Part shown: piece after piece, positions 50,755 through 61,890 of the stretch | How the letters are laid out: each line of letters starts with the position of its first letter | Numbering within the stretch: the stretch's first letter is position 1 | DNA from: Pachysolen tannophilus NRRL Y-2460 | Lineage: Eukaryota; Ascomycota; Pichiomycetes; Alaninales; Pachysolenaceae | Assembly: GCA_001661245.1 (NCBI GenBank) | Contig: KV454018.1 | Span: 250,692 to 314,691 of the forward strand | DNA length: 64,000 nt | Direction: 5' to 3' | Notes under the pieces: model-generated | Database searches by the model: none | What the model was told of the DNA's origin: nothing | What the model saw: only the letters and a program-made list of their open reading frames with translations | Program-made: the position numbers and the translations under genes

Positions 50755-51593
50755 TATAAAAACATAAAATAAATACAAGAAATTAGGAAATTAAATATTT
50801 ATAATTGAAAATAATAATTCTTAAAACAACCCTTTCTTGTTTGAATTTGTTATAAACCTAGTAAACTCAACTATATGATTCTTTCACTATTATTATTATT
50901 TAAAAATTATATTTATTAAAGATAAATATTAATCACACACACACAAAAAGTTTCTTCTTTCCTTAACTCCATATACAAAATGCACTGAATATCTAGCAAA
51001 TAAAATAAAAAATTTCCCTTATTCCTTAGAAAACTCTTATACCAACCTAATACAATTTCTTATTATCATACCATTAACAATATAACTGATAAATTTATTG
51101 TTTTATTTCGTTCAATTCCTATACTTTTAATGTTCCCAAAAAAAAAAAATTTTACAACAAAAAAAATAAAAAATAAAAACAAAAAGTCGTCCACAAAAAA
51201 TCAAACTGTCATGCTCCATTTGCTCCATTTCTATCATTTGTATCAGTTACTGGATATCAATTGTTATTAATTTTATTAAAAGATAAGCTCGTAAATTGTG
51301 GAAATTAAAAGAAGGAGGGAAAGATAAAGAAAGTTAAAGAGAACTGAATAAAGTGAAAGAATCAAAGAACGACATCAAACGACATCAAACGACATCAAAC
51401 GGCAACAACAACATAAAAAAAAAAAAAAACACAACAATAACCGGGCATGTATATATAAATGAAACTCTACCATCCAAAATATTAAAAAATCAAAAAAAAC
51501 ATAAAAAAAATAAATATTAAATAAACAACTTTTAAATTTAACCTACCATCGTATATTCCTTATAGTATTTTAGTGTTTGTTTGTTATTTTCCC
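50755..51593. promoter_or_regulatory. 840-bp region upstream of the eIF4E-like gene
   Basis: It lies between the eIF4E-like start and the GAT1 stop. It contains three tandem copies of a 10-bp unit (51370-51400), a short CTCCATTTG repeat near 51213-51232, an ACAC tract near 50935-50944, and A runs. No gene is found. Confidence 0.5.
51370..51400. repeat. Three tandem copies of a 10-bp unit (CGACATCAAA)
   Basis: CGACATCAAA is repeated three times with a fourth partial copy (CGGCAAC) after it, about 620 bases upstream of the eIF4E-like start. Confidence 0.85.
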
Positions 51594-53681
51594 CTAAATA
51601 TCAAACCTTAACCAATCCAAATCCATTTCTTTATCTAGACTCATTACTTTATTTCCATCTTCAGTTGAACTCTTGGAAATAGGTGTTTTAAAATTACCCA
51701 TAGTGTTATGACCATTTGGCATGCTATTACTAAAATTTGATAACCCAATATACAGGTTTTGTGGTTGTAATGAAGTTGAAGAATTTCTGCTTTTTGATAA
51801 TAATATACCTCTTTTCATATTAAATTCCTTGTATAAATTAGTTGATGAAAGGCTTGATGAAAATTGGTCTTGCATGTAAAGTGGAGAAGGAGAATTATAA
51901 TCATTGTATAAAGGTGATGCAGCAGCTGGTGAACTTGTTGTTGCTGCACCTGAACTCATTGTTTTTGTAGGTACATTAGAACCTTGACTTTGGTTTCGAA
52001 ATTGACGTGATAATTGAGAAGGATGTAAAGGATAAGAAGAGTCTCCCCCTGACCCAGCTCCATTATTACTACTACTATTATTATTATTGTTGTTGTTGAA
52101 ATTGGATAACGAAGACATCGCCACAGGCGATGATGTTGTCAGTGGTCTAAATTCAATATTTGCAGCACTTTTCTTTCTCTTAAAGCTTGGGAATCTTTGC
52201 AGTGGCTGTTGAAAATGTTGTTCTGAATCAGGTAAAGACGTAGAAACAAATTCACCACTTGAATTTGGCTTTGGTAAAATTGGTACATTTTTGTAACTTC
52301 TTTGATTATTGGAAACTGCTGCACTGTTTTGAGATTGAGGTTGCAGCTGCAGCTGCAACTGTTTCTGCAGCTGTTGCAATTGTTGATGCTGTAGCTGTGA
52401 TTGTTGTGGTTGTGGTTGTGGTTGTGACTGTGACTGTGACTGTGACTGTGGTTGCTGTTGTGAATCAGCTGGAGTTAGCGCAATATTAGTGCTTGAGGTA
52501 TAACTGTTTAATTTCTTTTCATTATAACTACTACTGCTATTATTAGAGGCCACTGAAGATCTTCTAGAGTTTCTCTTTTTGATAACATCTGTTTTCAAAG
52601 ATAGAGGTCTCATTGTACCATGTAATTTTTGGAATAAACCACAGGCGTTACAAAGAGTATTTCCATTGGCATCTTTCCTCCATAAAGGTGTCTTTGTAGT
52701 TTGACAATTTGAACATTCAATCAATTGCTTTGGTCTTGAAATAGTTGGCATACTAGAACTGAAAACTTGTTTTTTGGAACCATCCAAAATATCTGTTGAA
52801 ATTGATGGTGATCTTTTGGAAATTTTATTATTATTGCCAATACCATTGCCAATGCCATTATTAATATTATAATTAAAATTGCTTATTATTATTTTTCTTC
52901 CAATATTTTCCTTTTCATTTTTCGATCTCGTTAAAGAATTTGTTGTTAATGAAGAAGGTTGAATTGTTTGATGCAGTTGTTGTTGCTGCTGTTGCAGCAG
53001 TTGTTGCAGTTGTTCCAACTGTGAAATCTCATTTAAAAAGAAATCATCATCTTTTCCAAAATTATTAGGGTCATTTGGAGATACTAAATAATCTCCATCC
53101 ACAGTATTCTTCCCAGGATTGAAGTTCCAGAAACTATTACTATTACTAATGCCAGCAGCTGCAATGGGACTAACTGACATCGACAACGGAGTTATAGTTG
53201 AAAACGCCTGGGTACCATTGCTATTACCATTATTGGTGCCGTTATTGCTGCTACTACCGTTACCACTACCACTACCGGTTTGGCCAATAAAGGCAACAGA
53301 GTCCGAGTTGTGTCTCGAAGTAAAGCCACTTGTTGGAGTCAACCCATCGACATTACCATTACCACTACCATTGGTATTGTGTCCGTTTTTCGCCGACGGC
53401 ATCGATCCCGATCCCGATCCCGACACCGACCCCGAAACAAAATGCTGGTGCCCTTTTTTATTGATATTATTATTATTATTCTTGCCCTCTATACTTTCTG
53501 GAGACAATAACCCAAATTCATTTTTCACTGTTTTGGCAAAATTTCCATTAATATCATGATGTAATCTTTTCTGAGTCAGATTACAACTTTCTCTAGAAGT
53601 TCTATTTTCAATTCTTGGATATAAAGCCAATAATTTTTTAGCAGAAGAATATATATCCCAAATCGATGGAGCCTGTTCCAT
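51594..53681 (-). CDS. GAT1: GATA nitrogen-response activator Gat1
   Basis: A 695-residue GATA activator. The N-terminus [25 protein letters not shown] matches the start of yeast Gat1 (IWDLYSSAQKIL...). The single GATA finger (about 322-348) is CX2C-17-CX2[16 protein letters not shown] ... TLCNACGLF, followed by the basic [12 protein letters not shown]. The protein ends LDWLRFDI, as yeast Gat1 ends LDWLNLNL. Long Ser/Gly/Asn and Gln runs fill the rest. In yeast it activates genes for poor nitrogen sources and is held in the cytosol by TOR and Ure2. The two GATA genes of this window lie 11 kb apart and belong to different finger classes (17 versus 18 spacer). Confidence 0.92.
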   Translation of the reverse strand: MEQAPSIWDIYSSAKKLLALYPRIENRTSRESCNLTQKRLHHDINGNFAKTVKNEFGLLSPESIEGKNNNNNINKKGHQHFVSGSVSGSGSGSMPSAKNGHNTNGSGNGNVDGLTPTSGFTSRHNSDSVAFIGQTGSGSGNGSSSNNGTNNGNSNGTQAFSTITPLSMSVSPIAAAGISNSNSFWNFNPGKNTVDGDYLVSPNDPNNFGKDDDFFLNEISQLEQLQQLLQQQQQQLHQTIQPSSLTTNSLTRSKNEKENIGRKIIISNFNYNINNGIGNGIGNNNKISKRSPSISTDILDGSKKQVFSSSMPTISRPKQLIECSNCQTTKTPLWRKDANGNTLCNACGLFQKLHGTMRPLSLKTDVIKKRNSRRSSVASNNSSSSYNEKKLNSYTSSTNIALTPADSQQQPQSQSQSQSQPQPQPQQSQLQHQQLQQLQKQLQLQLQPQSQNSAAVSNNQRSYKNVPILPKPNSSGEFVSTSLPDSEQHFQQPLQRFPSFKRKKSAANIEFRPLTTSSPVAMSSLSNFNNNNNNNSSSNNGAGSGGDSSYPLHPSQLSRQFRNQSQGSNVPTKTMSSGAATTSSPAAASPLYNDYNSPSPLYMQDQFSSSLSSTNLYKEFNMKRGILLSKSRNSSTSLQPQNLYIGLSNFSNSMPNGHNTMGNFKTPISKSSTEDGNKVMSLDKEMDLDWLRFDI

Positions 53682-54294
53682 ATTCTATTCTTATTATACT
53701 ATTCTTTTTATTATTTTTAACAACTTGAAAATCAATTATAAAAACAAAACAATAAATACTTTTATAGCAAAGAAAAGAAAAGAAAAGTATAAAAAAAAAA
53801 AAAATTTTTTTTTTTTCTTTTTCTTTTTTTCTTTTGGTCAATTAGTAGTATGAAATCTCTCTATAAGCGTAAAAAGTTAAGCGCGGTTAGCCATTAAACT
53901 ACTAAATAATATATATATACATTTATATATATATATATATATAAAAGTAGAATTGTAACAAAAAAAATTGATAAATTACAAGTTCAAATAGCAAATAACT
54001 TGTTATATAATTCTTAAATCAATACTTTTTTCTAATTATAATTATAATTATATATATATATAATTATTATAATTATGACCAAGAAAAACCGTTTTGTCAT
54101 GTTATTTTTTTGACGTTTCAGGCCTAACAAAGAAAGATTTAGAATACCCGATTGGGAAGAAAAATAGATTTTTTTTTCTTTGTTAATTTGTTATTTCTAT
54201 TGAGGAAAAAATTTTTTATTTTTTTTTTTAACTGTATTCTCAGGTTGGAATTACTAATTTTGGTTCTGCACTTACTCTATTAGTCTTTTTCTAT
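53682..54294. promoter_or_regulatory. Region upstream of GAT1, downstream of DLD1
   Basis: 613 bases with A and T runs near the GAT1 start (53795-53835) and long AT palindromic tracts at 53905-53945 and 54035-54080. No gene is found. Confidence 0.5.
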
Positions 54295-56013
54295 TTAATG
54301 ATTATTAGTGGTGATGGTATCCAGTGGGTCAGTTTTAAAGATTTTATCAGGGTTTAAGATTCTTAATGGATCTAGTGCCAACTTTAATCTTCTCATCACG
54401 TTTATTGTTGGTAATCCCAACTCTTGTTCCAAGTACTTGCGTTTACCATAACCTACTCCATGTTCTCCAGTACAAGTTCCATCATATTTGGAAACTGCTC
54501 TTTCAACAAGTCTATCAGCCGCAGATTGAACTTTTTCCTTTGTTTGTGGGGTGTAAATTAATAATGCGTGGAAATTACCATCACCTACATGGCCTAATAT
54601 AGTGGCCAATATATTTGAATTATCAAGGTCTTGTTGTGTATCTTTTATAATTTGTGGTAAATCTGAGATTGGGACAGCAACATCAGTAACTATTACTTGA
54701 GCTTCTGGACCTAATTTTTTCTTACCATATTCAATTGTTGACCATAAAATTAATCTTCTTGCATCCCAAATTTGTTCTTTTTCGAGCAGATCTGTAGCAA
54801 ATGTATAAGATATAGCATTATTTTTCTCAGTAATTTCTTTAACTTGTTTTAAAATTTCTTTTGCTATATTTGGTGAAGCACCAGAAATTTTTAAAAATAA
54901 AGTTGGTTTAATATCATAAATTTTTGTCAATTGTTTTGAATCATTAAGACATTTCATCAGTTCATCGTTTAATAATTCAACAGCGTTTAATTTAATTCCA
55001 CGTTGAATCAATTTACTTACTGCATTTGAAGCATCTTCAATACTATTAAATGAAACAGCAGCAATACTTTCATTTTCTGGTTTAACATGTAATTTCATAG
55101 TGACTTTGGTAACAAGTCCTAAAGTTCCTTCAGATCCAATAAATAATCCTGTTAAATTGTAACCTGCAGAAGTTTTCCTTGGACGTTGCCTAGTGGTAAT
55201 AATTGTACCATCTGCAAGTACAACTTCTAAAGCAATAACATTTTCTTTCATTGTACCAAATTGAAATGCATTCGTACCACTACAACTACATGCAGTCATT
55301 CCTCCAAATTGTGCCCCAGGACCAGGATCAACACCAATCATTAAATTATAAGGAGATAAAAATTCGTTTAAATCTTGCCAACCAACTCCAGCTTCAACAA
55401 CAATATCTAAATCATCTTTATTAAATTTTATAATTTTATCCATCTTGGAAAAATTAATAGTTATACCTTGACGAGTTTGAATATAATGACCTTCTAATGA
55501 AGTACCACCAGAATATGGTATAATTGGTACTTTATATTTATGAGCAATTTTCAGAATTTCAGAAACTTGTTCAGTACTTGTAGGATATAAAATATATCTT
55601 GGTTTTTCATTAGGTAATGCTTTATGAGTATTAAAAAATGAATCTGAATGTAATTCTAAATCTTGTTCATTATCAGAAATACCATTTTCACCCAAGATTT
55701 TTTTAAACTCATTTATAGCTTCTTTTAATTCAGATTCTGAAGCATATTTTGGAGATGATAAATCATCAAACAGAGTAGATGATGTTAAGGGAAATACGTC
55801 CAAAGGAGGATTTTTCTTATAATACCAACCTGTAATTAAAGAACCAATAACTAAACTCGTTCCAGAAATTAAAAAACTCGATTTAAAAAAACCAGAACGG
55901 GCACCAGTACGAGAATTCGAATCAATACGATAATTGGAATAAAATCTGGTAAAACTCTTTAAATTTCTTGACCGCAGTAATAATAATAAACGTCTATTAA
56001 CTATTTGAAACAT
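54295..56013 (-). CDS. DLD1: Mitochondrial D-lactate dehydrogenase Dld1
   Basis: A 572-residue FAD enzyme that oxidises D-lactate and feeds electrons to cytochrome c (yeast Dld1, 587). The N-terminus is basic with no acidic residues for about 30 residues (presequence), then a membrane helix (about 48-66). The FAD-binding PCMH domain has IPYSGGTSLEGH (about 165), VDPGPGAQFGGM, CSGTNAFQFGTMKENV and GLFIGSEGTLGLVT; the C-terminal domain has GHVGDGNFHALL and CTGEHGVGYGKRKYL. The open frame runs 13 codons further upstream to a TTG; the ATG at 56013 (MFQIVNRRL) is chosen. A CTG at the KI-L-KI helix is Leu in S. cerevisiae, a counter-example for the code question. Confidence 0.95.
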   Translation of the reverse strand: MFQIVNRRLLLLLRSRNLKSFTRFYSNYRIDSNSRTGARSGFFKSSFLISGTSLVIGSLITGWYYKKNPPLDVFPLTSSTLFDDLSSPKYASESELKEAINEFKKILGENGISDNEQDLELHSDSFFNTHKALPNEKPRYILYPTSTEQVSEILKIAHKYKVPIIPYSGGTSLEGHYIQTRQGITINFSKMDKIIKFNKDDLDIVVEAGVGWQDLNEFLSPYNLMIGVDPGPGAQFGGMTACSCSGTNAFQFGTMKENVIALEVVLADGTIITTRQRPRKTSAGYNLTGLFIGSEGTLGLVTKVTMKLHVKPENESIAAVSFNSIEDASNAVSKLIQRGIKLNAVELLNDELMKCLNDSKQLTKIYDIKPTLFLKISGASPNIAKEILKQVKEITEKNNAISYTFATDLLEKEQIWDARRLILWSTIEYGKKKLGPEAQVIVTDVAVPISDLPQIIKDTQQDLDNSNILATILGHVGDGNFHALLIYTPQTKEKVQSAADRLVERAVSKYDGTCTGEHGVGYGKRKYLEQELGLPTINVMRRLKLALDPLRILNPDKIFKTDPLDTITTNNH

Positions 56014-56371
56014 TTTCAACTTCAAACACCAATTTTTTGGAAAAAATACCAATATATTTTAAAGAAAAACCACTCTATTAAACCAACAGCTACTTTAAAC
56101 ATCTTTTTATTTTTATAATCAACGTTACGTCGACTCACACTTTCCATCTTTTCTCTTTTGCTACTAAATAAATTGATGAAAAGTGTGGCTCAAATTCTTC
56201 TTTTTCACCTTTAAAAGAAGAAATAAAAAAAAAAAAAAAAAAAATTTAATTAAAAATGTCGGCCAAAAAAAATAAAGTAAAAAGAAATTAAACGTAATAG
56301 AATAGGTGTGGGTTGAATTATTATTGAATTAAATTATATATAAAAGATTTTATCTTAGAGAATATATTAGG
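56014..56371. promoter_or_regulatory. Divergent promoter region DLD1 / MPD1
   Basis: 358 bases between divergent starts with an A run of 22 at about 56226-56246. No gene is found. Confidence 0.45.
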
Positions 56372-57325
56372 ATGAGATTTTTCCATTCAATTTTTATTAT
56401 TTCAATTTTTTTATCAATTGTTAATTGTAAAGGTTTTTATCAAGATGTACCAGATATTTTTGAATTAGATTCATCAAATTTTGATGAAATTATATTGAAT
56501 ACAAATTATACATCAATAGTTGAATTTTATGCACCATGGTGTGGACAATGTCAAAAATTGAAATCAACTTATAAAAAAGTTGGTAAAGCTTCACAAGATT
56601 TATATCAAGTTGCAGCAGTTAATTGTGATGATCTGATTAATAAACCAATATGTTCCAAATATAGAATTGATAGTTATCCAACAATGATTATTTTTAGACC
56701 TCCAAAATATGATGCAATTGATCATGAAAAAAATCTTAAAGAAAGTGATGGATTAAAATTTGCAACAGAAATTTATAAAGGTCAAAGAAGTTTATCACTG
56801 ATTGTTGAATTTGTATTATCAAGAATTAAAAATTATGTTAAAAAATTACATAATTTTGATCAAATTAATAAATATATTCAAGGTAGAACAAAGACAAATA
56901 AATCCAAAATATTATTATTAACAGATAAAAATAAACCAACTCCTCTTATTAAATCAATTGCAATTGATTATTTATCATCTTTTGAAACTGCATATATTAC
57001 AATTAAAAAAAATGAAAAAGATGAAATTTTTGATTTTTTCAAAATAGATAAAGATATTGCAAAATTACCACAAATTATAATAATAGATACTAAAGATAAT
57101 CCAAATGAAAAAGAAGAAATAATTGTTTATGATGGTGATTTAAATAAAGTTGCTTTAAGTCATTATTTATCCAATTTTGCAACACCTTTAGAAGGACCTG
57201 CAAGTAAAAGAATGGATTTATTAAATAAACATAAAAATATTAATAATTCTCAAAATAATAAAAAGGACAAGAACAAAAAGAAAAAAAATTCAAAAAATAC
57301 AGCTAATGCTCATGATGAACTATAA
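56372..57325 (+). CDS. MPD1: ER protein disulfide isomerase Mpd1
   Basis: A 317-residue PDI-family protein of the ER lumen. It has a signal peptide (about 1-19), one thioredoxin domain with the active site WCGQC (Cys57/Cys60), and the C-terminal ER-retention signal HDEL. The blocks AAVNCDD, YPTMIIFRPPK and IVEFVLSRIKNYVKKL follow yeast Mpd1 (318 residues) in order, and the tail is Lys/Asn-rich before HDEL. Yeast Mpd1 has CGHC; here the third position is Gln, which would be expected to change the redox potential. Two CTG codons fall at positions that are Asn (56633-56635) and Pro in yeast. Confidence 0.95.
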   Translation: MRFFHSIFIISIFLSIVNCKGFYQDVPDIFELDSSNFDEIILNTNYTSIVEFYAPWCGQCQKLKSTYKKVGKASQDLYQVAAVNCDDLINKPICSKYRIDSYPTMIIFRPPKYDAIDHEKNLKESDGLKFATEIYKGQRSLSLIVEFVLSRIKNYVKKLHNFDQINKYIQGRTKTNKSKILLLTDKNKPTPLIKSIAIDYLSSFETAYITIKKNEKDEIFDFFKIDKDIAKLPQIIIIDTKDNPNEKEEIIVYDGDLNKVALSHYLSNFATPLEGPASKRMDLLNKHKNINNSQNNKKDKNKKKKNSKNTANAHDEL

Positions 57326-57718
57326 TTCTAATGATTGCGCAAAATGATCCTCCATTATTATCATTAGCAGAACAAAAATGCTCTTTAGCACACATTTTGC
57401 AAACTTCCTATTTCGGAAGTCGTAAAGTGCTTAATTCTTATTTCCATTTTAGGTAATTTTGTTTTTTTTTTGTTCTTTTCAAAGAAAAAAAAAGGTGGAT
57501 AGATTACCTCATTAGGTAATTATTACCCAAATGTAATGGATAATTTCCATTTTTAGTAATTTTTTGGTTGAAATTTTTTTTTTTTTGCTTTTTTTTGGCC
57601 TTTAAAAAAAGGTAAAAAAAATTGTATAGAAATAATGAATGGAAATTGGCTTTCTTTTATAACAAGATAAATAGTAAAGATTAATTCAATTGTTAGGTGA
57701 TTACGTAGTTGTTTGATA
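57326..57718. other. Intergenic region MPD1 / MRPL44
   Basis: 393 bases between plus-strand genes with several T runs of 8-10. I looked for an extra exon and found none. Confidence 0.5.
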
Positions 57719-58122
57719 ATGATCACAAAGTATTTCACAAAAGTTGTTGTAAAGTTTAACCCATTTGGTAAAGAAGGTTAGTTAAAAAAAAAATAAAAAA
57801 AATTTGTTTCTGGGTTGTTGAATTACCAGCAGCTTATTGTTCATTTATGCTCATTTACTAACTATACGTTTTTCATTTTTTAAATATAGGTAAATCTTCT
57901 AGGTTATTTCTTGCTGCTATTCCACCAGCACTTAGAGGACAGTGTCAGATAGATTATGAGGTTTTAACTAAAACATCAAAGAATAAACCAATTATAAAAG
58001 TTTCATATAAAGATAAAAAGACATTAGAAGCTGATCCTGTACATTCAAATTTTGAAGAGTTACTGGCTTATTTTGATAGACATTCAAGAAAATTGAAGTT
58101 AGATGAAGCTATAAAAAGTTGA
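57719..58122 (+). CDS. MRPL44: Mitochondrial ribosomal protein Mrpl44 (mL53), two exons
   Basis: Exon 1 (57719-57776) encodes MITKYFTKVVVKFNPFGKE plus one base; the 113-base intron (57777-57889) has GTTAGT, a perfect TACTAAC branch and ATATAG; exon 2 (57890-58122) gives GKSSRLFLAAIPPALRGQC to the end. The spliced protein is 96 residues, the usual length, and matches yeast Mrpl44 (MITKYFSKVIVKFNPFGKEAK..., later VSYKDKK, FDRHSRKL). It is a large-subunit protein of the mitochondrial ribosome. The S. cerevisiae gene also has an intron, so the split is conserved. Neither exon was long enough to be seen as a separate gene. Confidence 0.94.
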
Positions 58123-58513
58123 AAAAAATAATCAATTTTAAAGATACAATTTTATTGATTTACCAAATAGATTTCCTTGCTCAATCTTTCCCCCACCACC
58201 ACCACTACTACTACGCAGATAATTATAACCTTGTACATATACTTTTATACATATATTTTTAGATATTACAATTTAATGGAATATATAAACTACTCAGAAC
58301 ATCTTATTCTTTTATTGTAGCGTCTCGGTTAGTAAGTTAGTAAGTTAGTTAGTTAGTTGTAAAAATATTGATTTTATTTTACTCTTTTACTGAAAGAAGG
58401 TGAAAAAAAAAAATTTTTTATTTTTTTATTTTTATATATTTTTTATTATTTTATTATAAAAGATAAAACTTATTTAAATCTTTTAATATCTAAAATTATT
58501 TGTATTAGTGGCC
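58123..58513. other. Intergenic region MRPL44 / RRP36, with a GTTA repeat
   Basis: 391 bases. A GTTA/GTAA tetranucleotide repeat occupies about 58327-58358. The 3' half is T-rich. No gene is found. Confidence 0.55.
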
Positions 58514-59362
58514 ATGTCGTTGTTGTCAAGAGTGCCTAGGTTTTCGAAAAAAGATGTGGTCCAGTCAGAGTCAGAAGATGAAGGGTGGCTGAACGAGTAC
58601 TCCAATCGTGAAAAGTCTCAAGGTAGTGATGATGATGAAGATGAAGAAGAAGAAAAAGATGATGAGATGTCTAGAATATCGTTTGGAGCTTTACGTAAGG
58701 CGCAACAAAGAATGGAGGAACAAGGAAATAGTAGTAGTGATGAGGATGATTTTTTTGAAACTGAAACTCCTAGTTCTTTATCAAGGATTGAAGAGAAGAA
58801 GTTTAAAAATAAAAAAAATATACAAAATAATAAAAAAAAATCTAAACATGCTCCAAGTGAAACATCTTCTAAAAAACCAGTTCGTAAGATAAGGGATATA
58901 CCAGGGTTAAAGAGTATAAAAGATTCAACATTATATACGGATATAAGGTTTGATCCTGCTTATGGGAAATCAGATTTAGCAAAGACAAGACAAAATTATA
59001 AATTTTTAGATGAATATAGACAAAAAGAATTAAAAGATATGGAAATTTTATTAAAAGAAAATAATAAAAAAAATTTTTTATCAGGACAAGAATTTGAAGA
59101 TTTACAATATAAAGTACAATCTTTAAGATCAAGAATAGATACTTTGAAAAATAGAGATTTAGAAAATCAAGTTATTAAAGATTTTAAAAATACACATGGT
59201 AATTCTAAAGGTAAACCAATTTTTTTGAAAAATAGTGATAAGAGAAAATTAATACAAAAGGCTAAATTTGAAGGTATGAAATCGAAACAAAGAGAAAAAG
59301 TTATGGAAAGAAAGAAGAAGAAGAGATTGGGTAAGGAATTTAAACAAATGGAGTTTATGTAA
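58514..59362 (+). CDS. RRP36: Ribosome biogenesis factor Rrp36
   Basis: A 282-residue nucleolar protein for early 18S rRNA processing. The N-terminal third is acidic with long Asp/Glu runs and CK2-type sites. The conserved C-terminal region begins SKHAPSETSSKKPVRKIRDIPGL, followed by DIRFDPAYG, YKFLDEYRQKELKDME and a very basic end (KKKKRLGKEFKQMEFM), the Rrp36 signature. S. cerevisiae Rrp36 has 300 residues. A GTG two codons upstream is not used; ATG 58514 begins MSLLSRVPRFSKKD. It is convergent with RDL2. Confidence 0.93.
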   Translation: MSLLSRVPRFSKKDVVQSESEDEGWLNEYSNREKSQGSDDDEDEEEEKDDEMSRISFGALRKAQQRMEEQGNSSSDEDDFFETETPSSLSRIEEKKFKNKKNIQNNKKKSKHAPSETSSKKPVRKIRDIPGLKSIKDSTLYTDIRFDPAYGKSDLAKTRQNYKFLDEYRQKELKDMEILLKENNKKNFLSGQEFEDLQYKVQSLRSRIDTLKNRDLENQVIKDFKNTHGNSKGKPIFLKNSDKRKLIQKAKFEGMKSKQREKVMERKKKKRLGKEFKQMEFM

Positions 59363-59513
59363 GAAAAGAAAAGAGAAAAAAATTGGGTAACATTTATATT
59401 ATATATATATATATATATATATATTAATTTTTAAAAAAAAAATAATAAAAAAAAAAAGACACCCTTTCTATTCATACATAGAAACTAATGTAACATATTC
59501 AATTCGATAATGC

Positions 59514-60107
59514 TTATTTTGATTCTGGTTCTGATTCTTTGTGTTCTCCTTCATGTTTGTTCCAATCATTCCAACTACCCACGTAATTACCTCTTTTCTT
59601 GTAACCAAAAGTCGAAGCCAATTCTTCAGCCAATGTAGACCTAACTCCACCTTGACAATAGAAAATCAATTCCTTGTCAACTGAAGGCTTATCAAATCCA
59701 AAACGGTCTTTGAATTCTTCTTCTGGAAGATCTAATGCACCTGGTGATGATTTATACGGAATATTTATAGCCGTTGGTATCTTACCAAAAGTTTTCAATT
59801 CTTCAGGTTCCCTAACATCAACTAAAATCTTATCACCAAGTTTATCCTTATTTAAAGCAACAACTTTCTTAATTGCATCATAATCATATAATTTAGCTTC
59901 TGGTGTCTCTTTTAAAATTCCATTACTTTGATATCTCATCGATGATTTTAATGAAATCCAAAAATTCCTATTAACAATTTGATGTTTTTGTATATTTAAT
60001 AACAAATTATTACCAGCACCACCATTCCTCACCAGAGAAAACAATCTAAATGAAACAGTCTTACTCAAAAACTTTAACGAAGAGGATCTTTTAAATAAAT
60101 TCAACAT
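59514..60107 (-). CDS. RDL2: Mitochondrial rhodanese (thiosulfate sulfurtransferase) Rdl2
   Basis: A 197-residue single-domain rhodanese. The N-terminal 60-70 residues are basic and Ser-rich (MLNLFKRSSSLKFLSKTV...), a mitochondrial presequence. The domain starts LYDYDAIKKVVALNKDK, has LVDVREPEEL and INIPYKSSPGALDLPEEEF, and the active loop CQGGVR with Cys at about 150. S. cerevisiae Rdl2 (149) and Rdl1 (139) share this fold; the SPGALDLPEEEF block and the presequence favour Rdl2. The tail is Glu/Ser-rich. It transfers sulfur to thiol acceptors such as cyanide; the in vivo role is not clear. Confidence 0.9.
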   Translation of the reverse strand: MLNLFKRSSSLKFLSKTVSFRLFSLVRNGGAGNNLLLNIQKHQIVNRNFWISLKSSMRYQSNGILKETPEAKLYDYDAIKKVVALNKDKLGDKILVDVREPEELKTFGKIPTAINIPYKSSPGALDLPEEEFKDRFGFDKPSVDKELIFYCQGGVRSTLAEELASTFGYKKRGNYVGSWNDWNKHEGEHKESEPESK

Positions 60108-60311
60108 TTTAAATATATATATTTAATGGTATTAATTGATTAATACTTCTTTTTAAAAAATATTCAACTTTTATAGCAAAAAAAGAAAGAAAGAAAAAAT
60201 TTCAAAATAAATTTAATTAATTAAAAAAATTTTTGATTTAATTTTCATTTTCATTTTTTATTTTTTTTATAAGGAATAGTTTCAAAGTGATAGAAGTCAA
60301 GTAGGAGAGAA

Positions 60312-61718
60312 ATGTCGTTTCGAAGAAGAGGTGATATTATTGGGAATCCTCAACAAGTTTCTGGAGTTGGTGTGAATAGAAATTCTGGTGCTGTTCCTGG
60401 TGCTATTCCTAATGCGGTTCCTGGTAGAAGTTTTCCTAATGTTCATACTCAAAGTCGTCCAACATCCATTTCATCTAGAGTACCACAGTCAATTTCTTCA
60501 CCTGTAGCTTTAACAGGGAAACCAAAAGACACAGGGCTGAATATATTGAATCATCCTGGTGTGAAGCCTTCTATTTTAACGTCTCAACCCACGGTTTCCA
60601 CTGGATCATCGGAGTTGGATAAGATATTGGGTCATCAAGGTTTACCATTAGGATGTTCTATGCTTATTGAAGAAAATGGTACTACAGATTTTGCTACTGT
60701 TTTAGTAAAGAAATTTTGTTCTCAAGGGATTGTTCAAAATAGGTTAAATAATAAAGATCAAAATAATACATATTTAATAGTTGTTGGTATGGATTCTTCT
60801 TGGGGGAAAAATTTACCTGGATTATATAAAGGTTCTTTAAAAGATCAAAAGAAATCAAAAATTGTTGAACTGGAATCGAAATTAAGTGTTTCAAATTTAG
60901 TAAATAAACCATTACCTAAAAGAGAGAATGATTTAAAAATTGCATGGAGATATGGTCATTTAAATAAAGATGATCCAGAACTGATAAAAATTCATAATTC
61001 CTCATCAGCTTATCCAGATTATAATCATCAATTTGATATCACTTCTTCTTTAATACCAGCACCTCATTCAAATGAAATTGCTTATGTTCCTATTCAATCC
61101 AAATTAACAAATGTTATTAAACAAATAGATACTCTTGTGAATAAGAACAATGGGAAATTGATTAGATTAATTGTTCCAAGTTTCTTAAATCCAATAATAT
61201 ATCCTTCAACTATATCAAATATTGAAATATTAAAATTTATTAAAAATTTGAAATCATTAACAAGAAAATATTCAAATGAAATTGTAATAACTTTAACATT
61301 AAATTTAGATTTATACCCTAGAGAAAATCCATTAACTACATTAATTGAAAAATTTTTTGATTGTATTATTGAATTAAAACCATTTGATCCAAAATTATAT
61401 GAATTAATAGAAAGAAGTTATTCTAAAAATCCGAAAAGAATAAAACAAGGTTTCTTAAATATTTACAAGATCCCAATATTATCCGATTTAGGACTAAATC
61501 TAATAAAAGAAATGGAATATTGTTTTAAAAATGGTAAAAGAAATTTTGAAATCGATGAATGGTCTATACCTGTTGATGAAGAAACAGCTACAGATAACAA
61601 TAACAATGGAGAAAATAATAAACTTCACCAACAACATTCCCATTCTCATTCTGACATTGACATTGGATCATCATCTAACCCAATGCAAGGTCAGACAAAG
61701 AAAAACGTTGAATTCTAA
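60312..61718 (+). CDS. ELP4: Elongator subunit Elp4
   Basis: A 468-residue RecA-like subunit of the Elp456 subcomplex of Elongator. After a disordered N-terminus (about 1-70), the HPGVKPSILTSQPTVSTGSSELDKILGHQGLPLGCSMLIEE block marks the start of the PAXNEB domain. Later recognised pieces are YLIVVGMDSSWGK, KIAWRYGHLN (residues about 213-222), and RLIVPSFLNPIIYPS. The C-terminus is polar with a His/Ser run. Like ELP5 it would form part of the hexameric ring that binds tRNA. It starts at an ATG with no in-frame rival. CTG codons occur at several loop positions. Confidence 0.92.
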   Translation: MSFRRRGDIIGNPQQVSGVGVNRNSGAVPGAIPNAVPGRSFPNVHTQSRPTSISSRVPQSISSPVALTGKPKDTGLNILNHPGVKPSILTSQPTVSTGSSELDKILGHQGLPLGCSMLIEENGTTDFATVLVKKFCSQGIVQNRLNNKDQNNTYLIVVGMDSSWGKNLPGLYKGSLKDQKKSKIVELESKLSVSNLVNKPLPKRENDLKIAWRYGHLNKDDPELIKIHNSSSAYPDYNHQFDITSSLIPAPHSNEIAYVPIQSKLTNVIKQIDTLVNKNNGKLIRLIVPSFLNPIIYPSTISNIEILKFIKNLKSLTRKYSNEIVITLTLNLDLYPRENPLTTLIEKFFDCIIELKPFDPKLYELIERSYSKNPKRIKQGFLNIYKIPILSDLGLNLIKEMEYCFKNGKRNFEIDEWSIPVDEETATDNNNNGENNKLHQQHSHSHSDIDIGSSSNPMQGQTKKNVEF

Positions 61719-61890
61719 ACTATTTTTCTTTTTTGTATCGTATTTTGTATAAACCTTTTTGTATAGTAAAAAAACTAATAATAATGAAAAAATAAAAAAT
61801 AAAATGAAAAAAAATAAAACTTCAACTTAATCATCAATATTTAAATGCTCTTTTTTCCTAAAGATATCATTGAAAGTAATAGATTTGAAT

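Noticed and set aside
53119-53559. Plus-strand frame of 146 codons opposite GAT1
   Set aside because: Antisense shadow of GAT1 trinucleotide-like repeats.
16505-61718. ELP4 and ELP5 as a functional cluster
   Set aside because: They are 43 kb apart with unrelated genes between them.
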